From: Alphaproteobacteria bacterium
Lineage (GTDB): Bacteria; Pseudomonadota; Alphaproteobacteria; DSM-16000; Inquilinaceae
Direction of reading: 5' to 3'
NCBI GenBank assembly: GCA_028281265.1
Contig: JANQKE010000041.1
Span: 1 to 33,080, forward strand
Length of the DNA stretch: 33,080 nt
How positions within the stretch are numbered: the first letter of the stretch is position 1; every line of letters begins with the position of its first letter. The notes beneath the pieces are model-generated. The model saw nothing but the letters and a program-made list of their open reading frames with translations. It was not told the DNA's origin and made no database searches. A program made the translations under genes and the position numbers. This document shows, in pieces, positions 23,192-31,658 of this stretch.

Positions 23192-24205
23192 ATGACCCGA
23201 CAACGAATGGACGCTTCCGGCCCGGCCGTCGCCGGCCATGCCCATGCAGCATCCGACCTACGGCGCAGCGCCCGCCGGAACGCGGTCGAACTGCCGACGC
23301 TGGCCCTCGGCTTGGGCCTGCACGGCGCCTGGATCGCCCTTACCCTGGCGGCCGACAGTCTGCCGGCCTGGATCTGGCTGCCCACGCTGGCCTGGACGGT
23401 GGCCTGGTACGGCTCCTTCCAGCATGAGGCGATCCACGGGCATCCGACCAAGGATCGGCGGATCAACACCGCACTGGCCTGGATGCCCTACGCCCTGTGG
23501 GCGCCCTATCTGCGCTACCGGGCGACCCATCTGGCGCATCATCGGGACCAGCGATTGACCTGCCCGTTCGAGGATCCGGAGAGCTGGTACGTCATGCCGG
23601 CGACCTGGCGCCGGCTCGGCCGGCTCGGCCGGATACTTCTCGTGATCAACCAGACGCTGGTCGGCCGGCTGCTGCTGGGCCCGCCGATCGCCATCGCCCG
23701 CTTCCTTTGGGACGACGGGCGACGGCTGGCGCGCGGCGACCGGCGCCTGGCGCGGATCTGGGCGGTGCACGCCGGTGGCGCCGCGGCGGTCGCCCTGTGG
23801 CTGACCGGTGTGGCCGGCATCCCGCTGTGGCTGTACGCTGTCGGGGTGATCTACCCGGCCACCGCTTTGACCTTGCTGAGGTCCTTCGCCGAACACCGGG
23901 CAGCGGCCGATCCCGCCCACCGCACGGCGGTCGTCCGGGCCGAGGCCCCGCTGGCCTGGCTGTTCCTGCACAACAATCTGCACGTCGCCCACCACGCCCG
24001 GCCGCGGGTGCCATGGTATCGCCTGCCTCAGACCCATGCCGCACTGGCCGGGGACACGATCGCCGATCGGGGGGCCGGGCTGTTTGCCGGCGGCTATGCC
24101 GAGGTGTTCCGGCACTACGCGTTCCGGCCGATCGATCACCCGATCCACCCGCGGTTCCGGCCGGCGGGCGGCGGAGCGCCGAAAGGCCGCCGGGCCGGCG
24201 CATGA
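23192..24205 (+). CDS. Membrane fatty-acid desaturase family protein
   Basis: 337 residues with several hydrophobic segments. The three histidine boxes of the di-iron desaturase/hydroxylase family are present: HEAIHGH (78-84), HLAHH (113-117) and HNNLHVAHH (260-268). An extra AEHR (234-237) lies before the third. The arrangement matches the compact bacterial desaturase-like group; substrate may be a fatty acyl chain, a carotenoid or another lipid. The start could also be ATG at 23207; neither has a clear Shine-Dalgarno. The stop overlaps the start of the PhnD-like gene in an ATGA, so both are translated from one mRNA. Confidence 0.88.
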   Translation: MTRQRMDASGPAVAGHAHAASDLRRSARRNAVELPTLALGLGLHGAWIALTLAADSLPAWIWLPTLAWTVAWYGSFQHEAIHGHPTKDRRINTALAWMPYALWAPYLRYRATHLAHHRDQRLTCPFEDPESWYVMPATWRRLGRLGRILLVINQTLVGRLLLGPPIAIARFLWDDGRRLARGDRRLARIWAVHAGGAAAVALWLTGVAGIPLWLYAVGVIYPATALTLLRSFAEHRAAADPAHRTAVVRAEAPLAWLFLHNNLHVAHHARPRVPWYRLPQTHAALAGDTIADRGAGLFAGGYAEVFRHYAFRPIDHPIHPRFRPAGGGAPKGRRAGA

Positions 24206-25083
24206 GACCGGGCCGCCCGCCGCCCTGTGCATCGCTGGGGATGTACGATCTGCCGGAGGTCGCGGCGGCCAACGACACCCTGTGGTCCGCCATCGCCGAT
24301 CGGCTGCGAACGGTCGGCCCGACGGCGGTCCCCGATCGGCTCGACCGGTCGCGCCCGCTGGCCGAGATCTGGCGCGATCCCGGCCTGGTGCTGGCACAGA
24401 CCTGCGGCTTTCCCCTGACCCACGGTTTCGCCGACCGTCTCACCCTGATCGGAACGCCGGTCTACGCAGCACCGGGCTGTAGCGGACCTGCGTATCGCAG
24501 CGCGCTGGTCGCCCGGGCCGACGACCCCAGGGCCTCGGTCGCCGCCTTCGCCGGGGCGCCGCTGGCGGTCAACGGGTTCGACAGCCAGTCCGGCTGGAAC
24601 GCGTTGGCCCATGCGGTAGTGACCGGGACCCCACGGCCGGACCGCGCGATCGGGCGAATCGTGATCACGGGCGGACACCGGGCCAGCCTGCACGCCGTCG
24701 CCGTGGGCCGGGCCGACTGGGCGGCGATCGATGCGGTGACCTGGGATCTCCTGCGCCGCCACAGCCCCGAAGCGGTGTCCGGCCTCCGCCGGTTCGGCTG
24801 GAGCGCGCCGGCCCCCGGCCTGCCCTTCGTCACCGCAGCACACCGCCCCGGCGCCGATGTCGAACGCATCCGCGCGGCCATCGCGGCGGCCTTGGCGGAC
24901 CCGGCAACGGCCCGGGCCCGATCGACCCTGGGGCTTGCGGGCCTGATACGACTGCCCCCAACCGCCTACGACCGCATCAGGGCGATGGCGCGGGCCACCC
25001 TCATGCTGCGCTGCACGGCGGAGGAAATGACCAACATCAATGAGGTAGGAGACGGGACGACGATAGCAATCGGGCCTGTCTGA
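24202..25083 (+). CDS. PhnD-like periplasmic-binding-fold protein without an obvious signal peptide
   Basis: 293 residues resembling phosphate/phosphonate-binding proteins of the PhnD/SsuA type: ASLGMYDLPEVAAANDTLWSAI, WRDPGLVLAQTCGFPLTHGF, GTPVYAAPGCSGPAYRSALV, NGFDSQSGWNALAH, GGHRASLHAVAVGRADWAAIDAVTW and APAPGLPFVTA. The N-terminus is MRPGRPPPCASLG, with no hydrophobic export signal, and no permease or ATPase gene is near. Such stand-alone forms occur in alphaproteobacteria, and their role is unknown. The last 20 residues after the conserved end (NINEVGDGTTIAIGPV) look like a non-family tail. It is coupled to the desaturase gene by ATGA. Confidence 0.82.
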   Translation: MRPGRPPPCASLGMYDLPEVAAANDTLWSAIADRLRTVGPTAVPDRLDRSRPLAEIWRDPGLVLAQTCGFPLTHGFADRLTLIGTPVYAAPGCSGPAYRSALVARADDPRASVAAFAGAPLAVNGFDSQSGWNALAHAVVTGTPRPDRAIGRIVITGGHRASLHAVAVGRADWAAIDAVTWDLLRRHSPEAVSGLRRFGWSAPAPGLPFVTAAHRPGADVERIRAAIAAALADPATARARSTLGLAGLIRLPPTAYDRIRAMARATLMLRCTAEEMTNINEVGDGTTIAIGPV

Positions 25084-25187
25084 CGCCGGTCCCCTTCAGG
25101 TCCCCGGCCCCCGGACGGGTCGGCGGCGGCACCTTCCTTCTCCCGCGTGCCGGACCGGGCCGTCCCTCCCGCCAATCGGAGCCTCCG

Positions 25188-27932
25188 ATGTCGGTCCGCA
25201 ATCTCGACCGCCTGTTCAAGCCCCGGTCCATCGCCGTCATCGGGGCGAGCAAGCGTCCGCAGTCGGTCGGTGCCGTGCTCAGCCGCAACCTGTTCAATGC
25301 GGGCTTCGACGGGCCGGTCCTGCCGGTCAACCCGCGGGAGCAGTCGATCCGGTCGGCCATGGCCTATCCCAGCGTCGAGGCGCTGCCGATCATCCCGGAC
25401 CTGGCGGTGATCTGCACCCCACCCCGGACGGTGCCCGATCTGATCGACCAGCTCGGCCGGCGGGGCACCAAGGCGGCGGTGGTGATCACCGCCGGGTTCG
25501 GCGAGGGCGGCGACGCGGAGGGCGAGGCCCTGATGCAGGCGACCCTGGACGCGGCCCGGCCGCATCTGCTGCGTATCGTCGGGCCGAACTGCGTCGGCGT
25601 GATGACACCGCATCGCGGCATCAACGCGAGCTTCGTGCACGTCAACCCGCTGCCGGGCGACATCGCCTTCGTCACCCAGTCCGGCGCGATCGCCACCTCC
25701 ATCGTCGACTGGGCGACGGCGCGCGGGATCGGCTTTTCCCACGTCGTCTCCCTGGGCGACATGGGCGACGTCGATTTCGGCGACATGCTCGACTATCTCG
25801 CCATGGATCCCAAGACCAAGGCGATCCTGCTCTACGTCGAATCGATCACCCATGCCCGCAAGTTCATGTCCGCCGGCCGGGCGGCGGCGCGCACCAAGCC
25901 GGTGATCGTGATCAAGTCGGGCCGCAGCGAGGCGGCGGCGGTGGCGGCCGCCAGCCATACCGGCGCGCTCGCCGGGTCCGACGCGGTCTACGATGCCGCC
26001 TTCCGGCGGGCGGGGATGCTGCGGGTCAACGACCTGGCCGAGCTGTTCGATGCGGTCGAAACCCTGGCCATGGGCATCAAGGTGCGCGGCGACCGCCTGG
26101 CGATCCTGACCAATGGCGGCGGCATCGGGGTGCTGGCGACCGACCATCTGGTCGAAGACGGCGGCCGGATGGCGACCCTGTCGGACGCCACGATGCAGGC
26201 CCTCGACGCGCAACTGCCGCCGACCTGGTCGAAGGGCAACCCGGTCGACATCATCGGCGACGCGCCGGGATCGCGCTACGCCGGCGCCTTGAAGGCCCTG
26301 CTGGACGACCGGGGACAAGACGCGATCCTGGTGATGAACTGCCCCACGGCGGTGGCGGATTCGCTGGAAGCCGCCCGGGCCGTGGTCGCGACGCTGGACG
26401 CCTATCCGGGTGGGTCGACCCGCCGACCGGCGGTCTTGACCAGTTGGCTCGGCGAGGGCGCGGCACTGGAGGCACGCAAGCTGTTCGCCCAGCGCCGGAT
26501 CCCGACCTACGAAACCCCGGGCCAGGCGACGCGGGCCTTCATGCACCTGGTGCATTATCGACACAACCAGGAGCTGCTGATGGAGACCCCGTCGGCCCTG
26601 GCCGATGACGGCCCGGTCGATGTCGACGCCGCCCGGGCAATCATCGACCGGGTGTTCGCCGAAGGCCGGGACGTGCTGACCGAACCGGAGGCCAAAGCGG
26701 TGCTCGCAGCCTTCGGGGTGCCGGTCATCCGAACCGCCACCGTCGCGGACCCCCAGGCGGCGGCGCGGGAAGCCGCGGCGATCGGCAAGCCGGTCGCCCT
26801 CAAGATCCTGTCGCCCGATATCCTGCACAAATCCGATATGGGCGGTGTGCGCCTCAATCTGAGGACCCCCGACCAGGTGCGGGCGGCGGCCGAGGACATG
26901 CTGGCGACCATCGCCGCCCAGATGCCGGACGCCCGCATCGAGGGCTTCACCGTCCAGGCCATGGCCAACATGCCCGGCGCGCACGAACTCATCGTCGGGA
27001 TCGCCGACGATCGGCTGTTCGGGCCGACCATCCTGTTCGGCAAGGGCGGTACGGAGGTCGAGGTCGTCAAGGACAGCGCGATCGCGCTGCCGCCGCTCAA
27101 CTCCGTCCTGGCCCGCGACACCCTGCGCCGGACCCGGGTCTGGGACCTCTTGCAGGGCTATCGCAACCGGCCGCCGGCCGATCTCGACGCCCTTGCCGCC
27201 ACCCTGATCCTGGTCGGCCAGATCGCCATCGACCTGCCGGAGGTGGCGGAGCTCGACATCAACCCGCTGCTGGCCAACGAGACCGGGGTTTTGGCGCTCG
27301 ATGCCCGGATCAAGCTGCGCCGGCCGGCCGACGGCGCCCGGGGCGGCGCAGGCGCCGGCCGGCTGGCCATCCGGCCCTATCCCAAGGCGCTGGAGAAGCT
27401 GGTGACCTTGCGGGACGGGCGGCGGTTCCTGCTGCGCCCGGTACGGCCGGAGGACGAGCCGCTCCTGCAGGGGATGATCCAGCGCTCCGCCCCCGAAGAC
27501 GTGCGCTTGCGGTTCTTCACCCCGCTCAGGGAGCTGTCGCACCCGCAAGCCGCCCGGCTGACCCAGATCGACTACGATCGGGAGATGGCGCTGGTCGCCA
27601 TCGCCCCCGACGACCGGTCGCCCCGGCAGGACGCCCTGTACGGGGTGGTCCGCATCGCCGCCGATCCCGACAACGAGCGGGCGGAATACGGGGTGATGGT
27701 CCGCTCCGACCTCAAGGGCAAGGGCCTGGGCCACGCGCTGATGGACGAGATCCTCGGCTATGCCGCGCAGCGCGGGATCGGGGAGGTGTACGGGGAGGTG
27801 TTGCGGGAGAACACCACGATGCTGGCGATGTGCCTGGAACTGGGGTTCCAGCGCAGCGTCGACCCGGACGACCCCGGCATCATGCTGGTGCGCTGCGACC
27901 TGGACCGCTACCGGGCCCGGGCGGCCGAGTGA
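25188..27932 (+). CDS. GNAT-fused acyl-CoA synthetase (NDP-forming); Pat-type protein lysine acetyltransferase
   Basis: 914 residues. Order of domains: CoA-binding Rossmann domain (about 1-140, KPRSIAVIGASKRPQSVGAV), succinyl-CoA ligase-like domains (about 150-460) with the SHTGALAGSD loop whose His257 corresponds to the phospho-histidine of active ADP-forming acetyl-CoA synthetases, an ATP-grasp domain (about 480-715, KPVALKILSPDILHKSDMGGV), and a C-terminal GNAT acetyltransferase (about 745-900) with YGVMVRSDLKGKGLGHALM as the acetyl-CoA loop. This is the architecture of Pat, which acetylates and silences acyl-CoA synthetases. GGAG precedes the ATG at 25188. The stop is within a hairpin shared with the converging ABM gene. 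Confidence 0.93.
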   Translation: MSVRNLDRLFKPRSIAVIGASKRPQSVGAVLSRNLFNAGFDGPVLPVNPREQSIRSAMAYPSVEALPIIPDLAVICTPPRTVPDLIDQLGRRGTKAAVVITAGFGEGGDAEGEALMQATLDAARPHLLRIVGPNCVGVMTPHRGINASFVHVNPLPGDIAFVTQSGAIATSIVDWATARGIGFSHVVSLGDMGDVDFGDMLDYLAMDPKTKAILLYVESITHARKFMSAGRAAARTKPVIVIKSGRSEAAAVAAASHTGALAGSDAVYDAAFRRAGMLRVNDLAELFDAVETLAMGIKVRGDRLAILTNGGGIGVLATDHLVEDGGRMATLSDATMQALDAQLPPTWSKGNPVDIIGDAPGSRYAGALKALLDDRGQDAILVMNCPTAVADSLEAARAVVATLDAYPGGSTRRPAVLTSWLGEGAALEARKLFAQRRIPTYETPGQATRAFMHLVHYRHNQELLMETPSALADDGPVDVDAARAIIDRVFAEGRDVLTEPEAKAVLAAFGVPVIRTATVADPQAAAREAAAIGKPVALKILSPDILHKSDMGGVRLNLRTPDQVRAAAEDMLATIAAQMPDARIEGFTVQAMANMPGAHELIVGIADDRLFGPTILFGKGGTEVEVVKDSAIALPPLNSVLARDTLRRTRVWDLLQGYRNRPPADLDALAATLILVGQIAIDLPEVAELDINPLLANETGVLALDARIKLRRPADGARGGAGAGRLAIRPYPKALEKLVTLRDGRRFLLRPVRPEDEPLLQGMIQRSAPEDVRLRFFTPLRELSHPQAARLTQIDYDREMALVAIAPDDRSPRQDALYGVVRIAADPDNERAEYGVMVRSDLKGKGLGHALMDEILGYAAQRGIGEVYGEVLRENTTMLAMCLELGFQRSVDPDDPGIMLVRCDLDRYRARAAE

Positions 27933-27942
27933 CCGCCCGGGC
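27915..27942. terminator. Stem-loop spanning the Pat-like stop codon
   Basis: GCCCGGGCGG (27915-27924) pairs perfectly with CCGCCCGGGC (27933-27942) over an 8-base loop that contains the TGA stop. The second arm is itself part of the perfect palindrome CCGCCCGGGCGG. It lies between two converging genes whose stops are 21 bases apart, and likely helps terminate in both directions; no U-tract is seen. Confidence 0.45.
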
Positions 27943-27953
27943 GGCCTCCCCCA

Positions 27954-28439
27954 CTACCCCTCCGGCTCCCTCTCGCCGGGCTCGACGCAGCGCCCCTCCA
28001 GCAGGTCGCAGGCCTCGATGCCGCCGAACCCCGGCGACGGGCGGCCCCGTCCGAACCAGCGGCGGTCCGCCGGCCCGCAGGCATCGGTCCGGATCACCGT
28101 GTAGAGTGCCGGGTTGACGCCCAGACCCTCGATCCGGGGGAACACGCCGGCCGCCCGCATCCGGGCGGCCGCCGCGGCGAACGCCTCCGGGCTTTCCCAG
28201 ACGGCGATGTTGATGAGCCGGAACCGGTCGTCCGGCTGCAGGCTGCGGTGCAGCGCCGTCGCGACATAGCCGGGCTCCCGCGACAGGAAATCCCGGGCAG
28301 CTTCCCAGGCCTCGACGACGGTCTCCAACCGGCCGTCCGGCACCTCGAAGACGTTGATCAGCGTGACGTCGGCCGCCGCCGGCCCCGCCGTCGCGGCCAG
28401 CACGACCGCAGCGGTGCACAACTGTCTGATGGAGGACAT
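27954..28439 (-). CDS. Secreted antibiotic-biosynthesis-monooxygenase (ABM) domain protein
   Basis: 161 residues. A signal peptide is evident (MSSIRQLCTAAVVLAATAGPAAA, cleavage about residue 23). The mature part has the ABM ferredoxin-like pattern: VTLINVFEVPDGRLETVVEAWEAARDFLSREPGYVATALHRSL, then FRLINIAVWESPEAFAAAAA. A C-terminal extension carries three cysteines (TDACGP, EACDLLEGRC), which could form a disulfide in the periplasm. ABM proteins are usually cytoplasmic oxygenases or heme-degrading enzymes; an exported version is uncommon and its role unknown. AGGAAAG about 9 bases upstream supports the start at 28439. It converges on the Pat-like gene. Confidence 0.83.
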   Translation of the reverse strand: MSSIRQLCTAAVVLAATAGPAAADVTLINVFEVPDGRLETVVEAWEAARDFLSREPGYVATALHRSLQPDDRFRLINIAVWESPEAFAAAAARMRAAGVFPRIEGLGVNPALYTVIRTDACGPADRRWFGRGRPSPGFGGIEACDLLEGRCVEPGEREPEG

Positions 28440-28457
28440 GATGGCTTTCCTGGCTAT

Positions 28458-28475
28458 TAGATAGTGTGCTATATA
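28458..28475. promoter_or_regulatory. Imperfect palindrome in the AT-rich leader of the ABM gene
   Basis: TAGATAG and CTATATA flank a 4-base TGTG centre (6 of 7 arm positions pair). It is 19-36 bases upstream of the ABM ATG inside an AT-rich patch (28453-28497) that probably contains the promoter. The half-sites share the TAGAT core and 4-base centre with the palindrome at 8372-8391. Confidence 0.35.
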
Positions 28476-28620
28476 TAAATCCAAAGCTTGCTATTCAAGA
28501 GGCCGGATTCGACGTCGGCGGAGCGCGCCGCGGTGTCCGTATCAAGCCGGTATCGCCTGGAGCCTGCCGGCTGAGAAGAGAGGAGCGGAACCCGGCCCAC
28601 CGAGTATCGAACACGAGAAC

Positions 28621-28649
28621 GCCCACCCCGGAGGTTTCCCGAGGCGGGC
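28621..28649 (-). terminator. Terminator-like hairpin downstream of ppsA
   Basis: On minus-strand RNA an 11-bp stem forms completely with two G-U wobbles (arms 28639-28649 and 28621-28631, 7-base loop); on the plus strand those pairs would be mismatches, so the structure is adapted to ppsA transcription. It begins 37 bases after the ppsA stop. Only a weak U-rich stretch (UUCU) follows. Confidence 0.55.
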
Positions 28650-28685
28650 GCTTCACTCATTGGACAGGCCTGGGCCGGTCGGGGA

Positions 28686-31142
28686 TCACTCCGCCGCCAG
28701 GCTTTCGCTGCGGCCTTCGCGGCCGAGCTGGTCTTCCAGCTCCTTGACCGCGATCATGGTCTTCACGACGCTGTCCGGGGTCAGGCTCATGCTGTCGATC
28801 CCGAGCTCGACCAGGTATTTGGCGATCTCGATGTAGTCCGACGGCGCCTGGCCGCAGATGCCGCTGTGCCTTCCGTTACGCTGCGCCCCTTCGACCGCGG
28901 CCTTCAGGAACGCGAGCACGCCCGGATCCCGTTCGTCGAAGTCGAACGCCACCATCTGGCTGTCCCGGTCGACCCCCAGGGTGAGCTGGGTGAGGTCGTT
29001 CGAGCCGATCGAGAAGCCGTCGAACAGCTTCGCGAACGCGTCGATCAGGATGACGTTGTTGGGGATCTCGCACATCACATAGACTTCGAGCCCGTTCTGA
29101 CCGCGGGCGAGCCCTTCCTCCGCCATCATGGCGAGGACCTTCTCCGCCTCGTCGATCCGGCGGCAGAACGGGATCATCAGCTTGAGATTGGTCAGCCCCA
29201 TATCGTTGCGGACCCGCCGCATCGCCGCGCATTCGAGCGCGTAGGCCTCTTGATACGCCGGATGGGCGTAGCGGGAGGCCCCGCGGAAGCCGATCATCGG
29301 GTTCTCCTCGACCGGCTCGAACCCGCGGCCACCGACCAGGGACGCGTACTCGTTGGACTTGAAGTCCGACATCCGCACCACGACCGGCTTGGGATAGAAC
29401 GCCGCGGCGATCGTGCCCACGCCCTCGGACAGCTTCTCGATGAAGAAGGCAGCGCCCGGATTGCCGCCACGGTCCCGGTACGGCTCGATCATCGCTTCGA
29501 TCTGGGCACGCTGGCCGGCATCCGCCACCTGCTCGGGATACAGCAGGGCCATCGGATGGGCCTTGATGTACTCGTTGATGATGAACTCCATCCGGGCCAG
29601 GCCCACCCCGTCATTGGGCAGGAAGCTGGTCTTGAACGCGATCTCGGGGTTGCCGAGATTGATCATGATGTGGGTGTTTGGCTTCTGGATCGAGCTCAGA
29701 TCGGTGCGTTCGATCTCGAACGGCACCTCGCCCTTGTAGATGTTGCCCACATCCCCTTCCGCACAGGAGACGGTGACCACACCGACATCCTTGAGCCGCT
29801 CGGTCGCCTCCTGCGCGCCGACGACGGCCGGAATGCCGAGCTCCCGCGCCACGATGGCGGCGTGACAGGTTCGGCCGCCGCGGTTGGTGATGATGGCCGC
29901 AGCCGTCTTCATCACCGGCTCCCAGTCCGGCGTCGTGGTGTCGGAGACCAGCACCTCACCGGGCTGGAAGTCGGACAGATGGGCCACGTCCGTGATCACC
30001 CGGGCCCGGCCCTGGCCGATCTTGGTGCCGACCGCGCGGCCTTGGGTGACGATCTCGCCCGTACCCTTGAGGACGTATTCCTCCAGCATCGTGCCGGATT
30101 TCTGCGAGGCCACCGTCTCCGGCCGGGCCTGGACGATGTAGAGTTCCCCATCGACGCCGTCGAGCGCCCATTCGATGTCCATCGGCATCGGCCGGCCGCG
30201 GCGGGCGGTGTAGTGATCCTCGATCTTGATGGCGTAGTCGGCCAGGGTCAGCACCTGCTCGTCGGTCAGGCAGAACCGCTTCTGGTCGGCTTCCGGGGTG
30301 GGCACGTTGACCACCGGGTGGCGCGCGGTGTTGCGCGCATAGACCATCTTCATCTGCTTCAGGCCCAGGGTCCGGCGGAGAACCGCGCGGTGGCCCTGCT
30401 TGAAGGTCGGCTTGTGGACGTAGAACTCGTCGACGTCGACCGCCCCTTGCACCACGTTCTCGCCCAGCCCGTAGGCGCCGGTGATGAACACCGAATCCTT
30501 GAAGCCGCTTTCGGTGTCGATGGTGAAGATCACCCCGGCCGATTTCAGGTCGGAGCGGACCATCTTCATCACGCAGGCCGACAGCGCCACCTTGAAATGG
30601 TCGAAGCCCTGGTCGGTGCGGTAGCTGATCGCCCGGTCGGTGAACAGCGAGGCGTTACAGCGCTTGACCGCGTCGAGCAGCATCTCCTCGCCATGGATGT
30701 TCAGATAGGTGTCGTGCTGACCGGCGAAGCTGGCGTTCGGCAGGTCTTCGGCCGTGGCGGAGGACCGCACGGCGACCGACAGCTCGTCGCCATAGTCCTC
30801 CTGCAGCGTCCGATAGGCGGCCAGGATCTCGTTCTTGGTCTGTTCGGTCAGGCCGCAGGCATAGACGATCTCCCGCGCCTGACGGCCGGCCTTGGCCAGC
30901 GCCTTGACGTCGGACTTGTCGAGATCGTCGAGCAGGGCGTGCAGCTTCGGCCATGCCCCGGCAGCGGAGATCGCGTCGCGATAAGCGTCGGCCGTGACGG
31001 CGAAGCCGTTGGCCTGCTTGACGCCCAGCGGCAGCAACTCGCGATACATCTCACCCAAGGACGCGTTCTTGCCGCCGACCAGCGGGACGTCGTCGATCGT
31101 GAGATCCTCGAACCAACGGATATATGTGGGGGCGGGGGACAT
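28686..31142 (-). CDS. ppsA: Phosphoenolpyruvate synthase (pyruvate, water dikinase)
   Basis: 818 residues. The enzyme converts pyruvate, ATP and water to PEP, AMP and phosphate for gluconeogenesis. The N-terminal ATP-grasp domain has VGGKNASLGEMYRELLPLGV and VAVRSSATAEDLPNASFAGQHDTYLN. The mobile domain holds GGRTCHAAIVARELGIPAVVG with the phospho-accepting His near residue 427 (E. coli His421). The C-terminal PEP/pyruvate TIM barrel has NPMIGFRGASRY, MCEIPNN, GSNDLTQLTLGVDRDS and GICGQAPSDY with the catalytic cysteine region. The TCHAA motif separates it from PPDK (TSHAA). An AAGGAG ribosome-binding site about 7 bases before ATG 31142 fixes the start; the frame is open further upstream without support. 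No ppsR-type regulator gene is near. Confidence 0.97.
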   Translation of the reverse strand: MSPAPTYIRWFEDLTIDDVPLVGGKNASLGEMYRELLPLGVKQANGFAVTADAYRDAISAAGAWPKLHALLDDLDKSDVKALAKAGRQAREIVYACGLTEQTKNEILAAYRTLQEDYGDELSVAVRSSATAEDLPNASFAGQHDTYLNIHGEEMLLDAVKRCNASLFTDRAISYRTDQGFDHFKVALSACVMKMVRSDLKSAGVIFTIDTESGFKDSVFITGAYGLGENVVQGAVDVDEFYVHKPTFKQGHRAVLRRTLGLKQMKMVYARNTARHPVVNVPTPEADQKRFCLTDEQVLTLADYAIKIEDHYTARRGRPMPMDIEWALDGVDGELYIVQARPETVASQKSGTMLEEYVLKGTGEIVTQGRAVGTKIGQGRARVITDVAHLSDFQPGEVLVSDTTTPDWEPVMKTAAAIITNRGGRTCHAAIVARELGIPAVVGAQEATERLKDVGVVTVSCAEGDVGNIYKGEVPFEIERTDLSSIQKPNTHIMINLGNPEIAFKTSFLPNDGVGLARMEFIINEYIKAHPMALLYPEQVADAGQRAQIEAMIEPYRDRGGNPGAAFFIEKLSEGVGTIAAAFYPKPVVVRMSDFKSNEYASLVGGRGFEPVEENPMIGFRGASRYAHPAYQEAYALECAAMRRVRNDMGLTNLKLMIPFCRRIDEAEKVLAMMAEEGLARGQNGLEVYVMCEIPNNVILIDAFAKLFDGFSIGSNDLTQLTLGVDRDSQMVAFDFDERDPGVLAFLKAAVEGAQRNGRHSGICGQAPSDYIEIAKYLVELGIDSMSLTPDSVVKTMIAVKELEDQLGREGRSESLAAE

Positions 31143-31436
31143 CGAACGCTCCTTACCTGTGGTCTCCCCCGTCGAGGGAGCCGTGTCGTAGGGGGCGCGC
31201 CGACGGGCCCCGTGTCCCGGCGAGTTGCGAGAACGGATGGTCGACGCGACGAGACGGTAACCCTTGCCTCCCAGGGTGCCCTCGGAGGTGGATCCGGTCC
31301 GGCTGCGATGGTGGGGCGCGGATCCCCGCTTCAATCGGCCGGTCCGGCCGGTCGGATAGGCGCTAAGGTGGCCGTCGCCACCCGCCGCCCCCGCCGGCTT
31401 GGCCGCGACGGTGGACCCGGACCGCGCGTGTTGGGG

Positions 31437-31450
31437 ATGACCTACGTCAA
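31437..31450. promoter_or_regulatory. FNR/FixK-like box 1 (one mismatch)
   Basis: ATGACCTACGTCAA differs in one base from the TTGA-N6-TCAA consensus of CRP/FNR-family anaerobic regulators. It lies in the 516-base gene-free interval between the divergent ppsA and DUF3775 genes, 59 bases from box 2 (centre to centre). Confidence 0.4.
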
Positions 31451-31495
31451 TGGACCCAGGCGCATCTCGTCCCGCGGGCCGGCGCAGACACCGGT

Positions 31496-31509
31496 TTGAC
31501 GTGCGTCAA
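31496..31509. promoter_or_regulatory. FNR/FixK-like box 2 (perfect palindrome)
   Basis: TTGACGTGCGTCAA is a 14-bp site matching TTGA-N6-TCAA with symmetric TTGAC/GTCAA arms, as bound by FNR, FnrL, FixK or DNR-type proteins. Its centre is about 156 bases before the DUF3775 start and 360 bases before ppsA, so the DUF3775 gene is the better candidate target. The rest of 31143-31658 shows no gene. Confidence 0.55.
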
Positions 31510-31658
31510 CGCTGTTGAGCAGGGGCGAGCGCAGTCTCCGGGTTGTTCTCAACGATGTGTTTCAGCATCGGGACTCCCACGAGCCCGCCGGCCCTCCCAG
31601 CCCCCAGGCACACGCGACTCCCGATGCGCAGTCGGGATCGGAAAGGCCCTGTGCCCTC

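Noticed and set aside
24966..27734. Minus-strand open frame of 922 codons opposite the Pat-like gene
   Set aside because: A mirror frame of a high-GC coding region. It is rich in Arg, Gly, His and Asp without family motifs, while the plus strand encodes clear domains.
28866..31499. Plus-strand open frame of 877 codons opposite ppsA
   Set aside because: A shadow of ppsA in the complementary frame; no recognisable domain.
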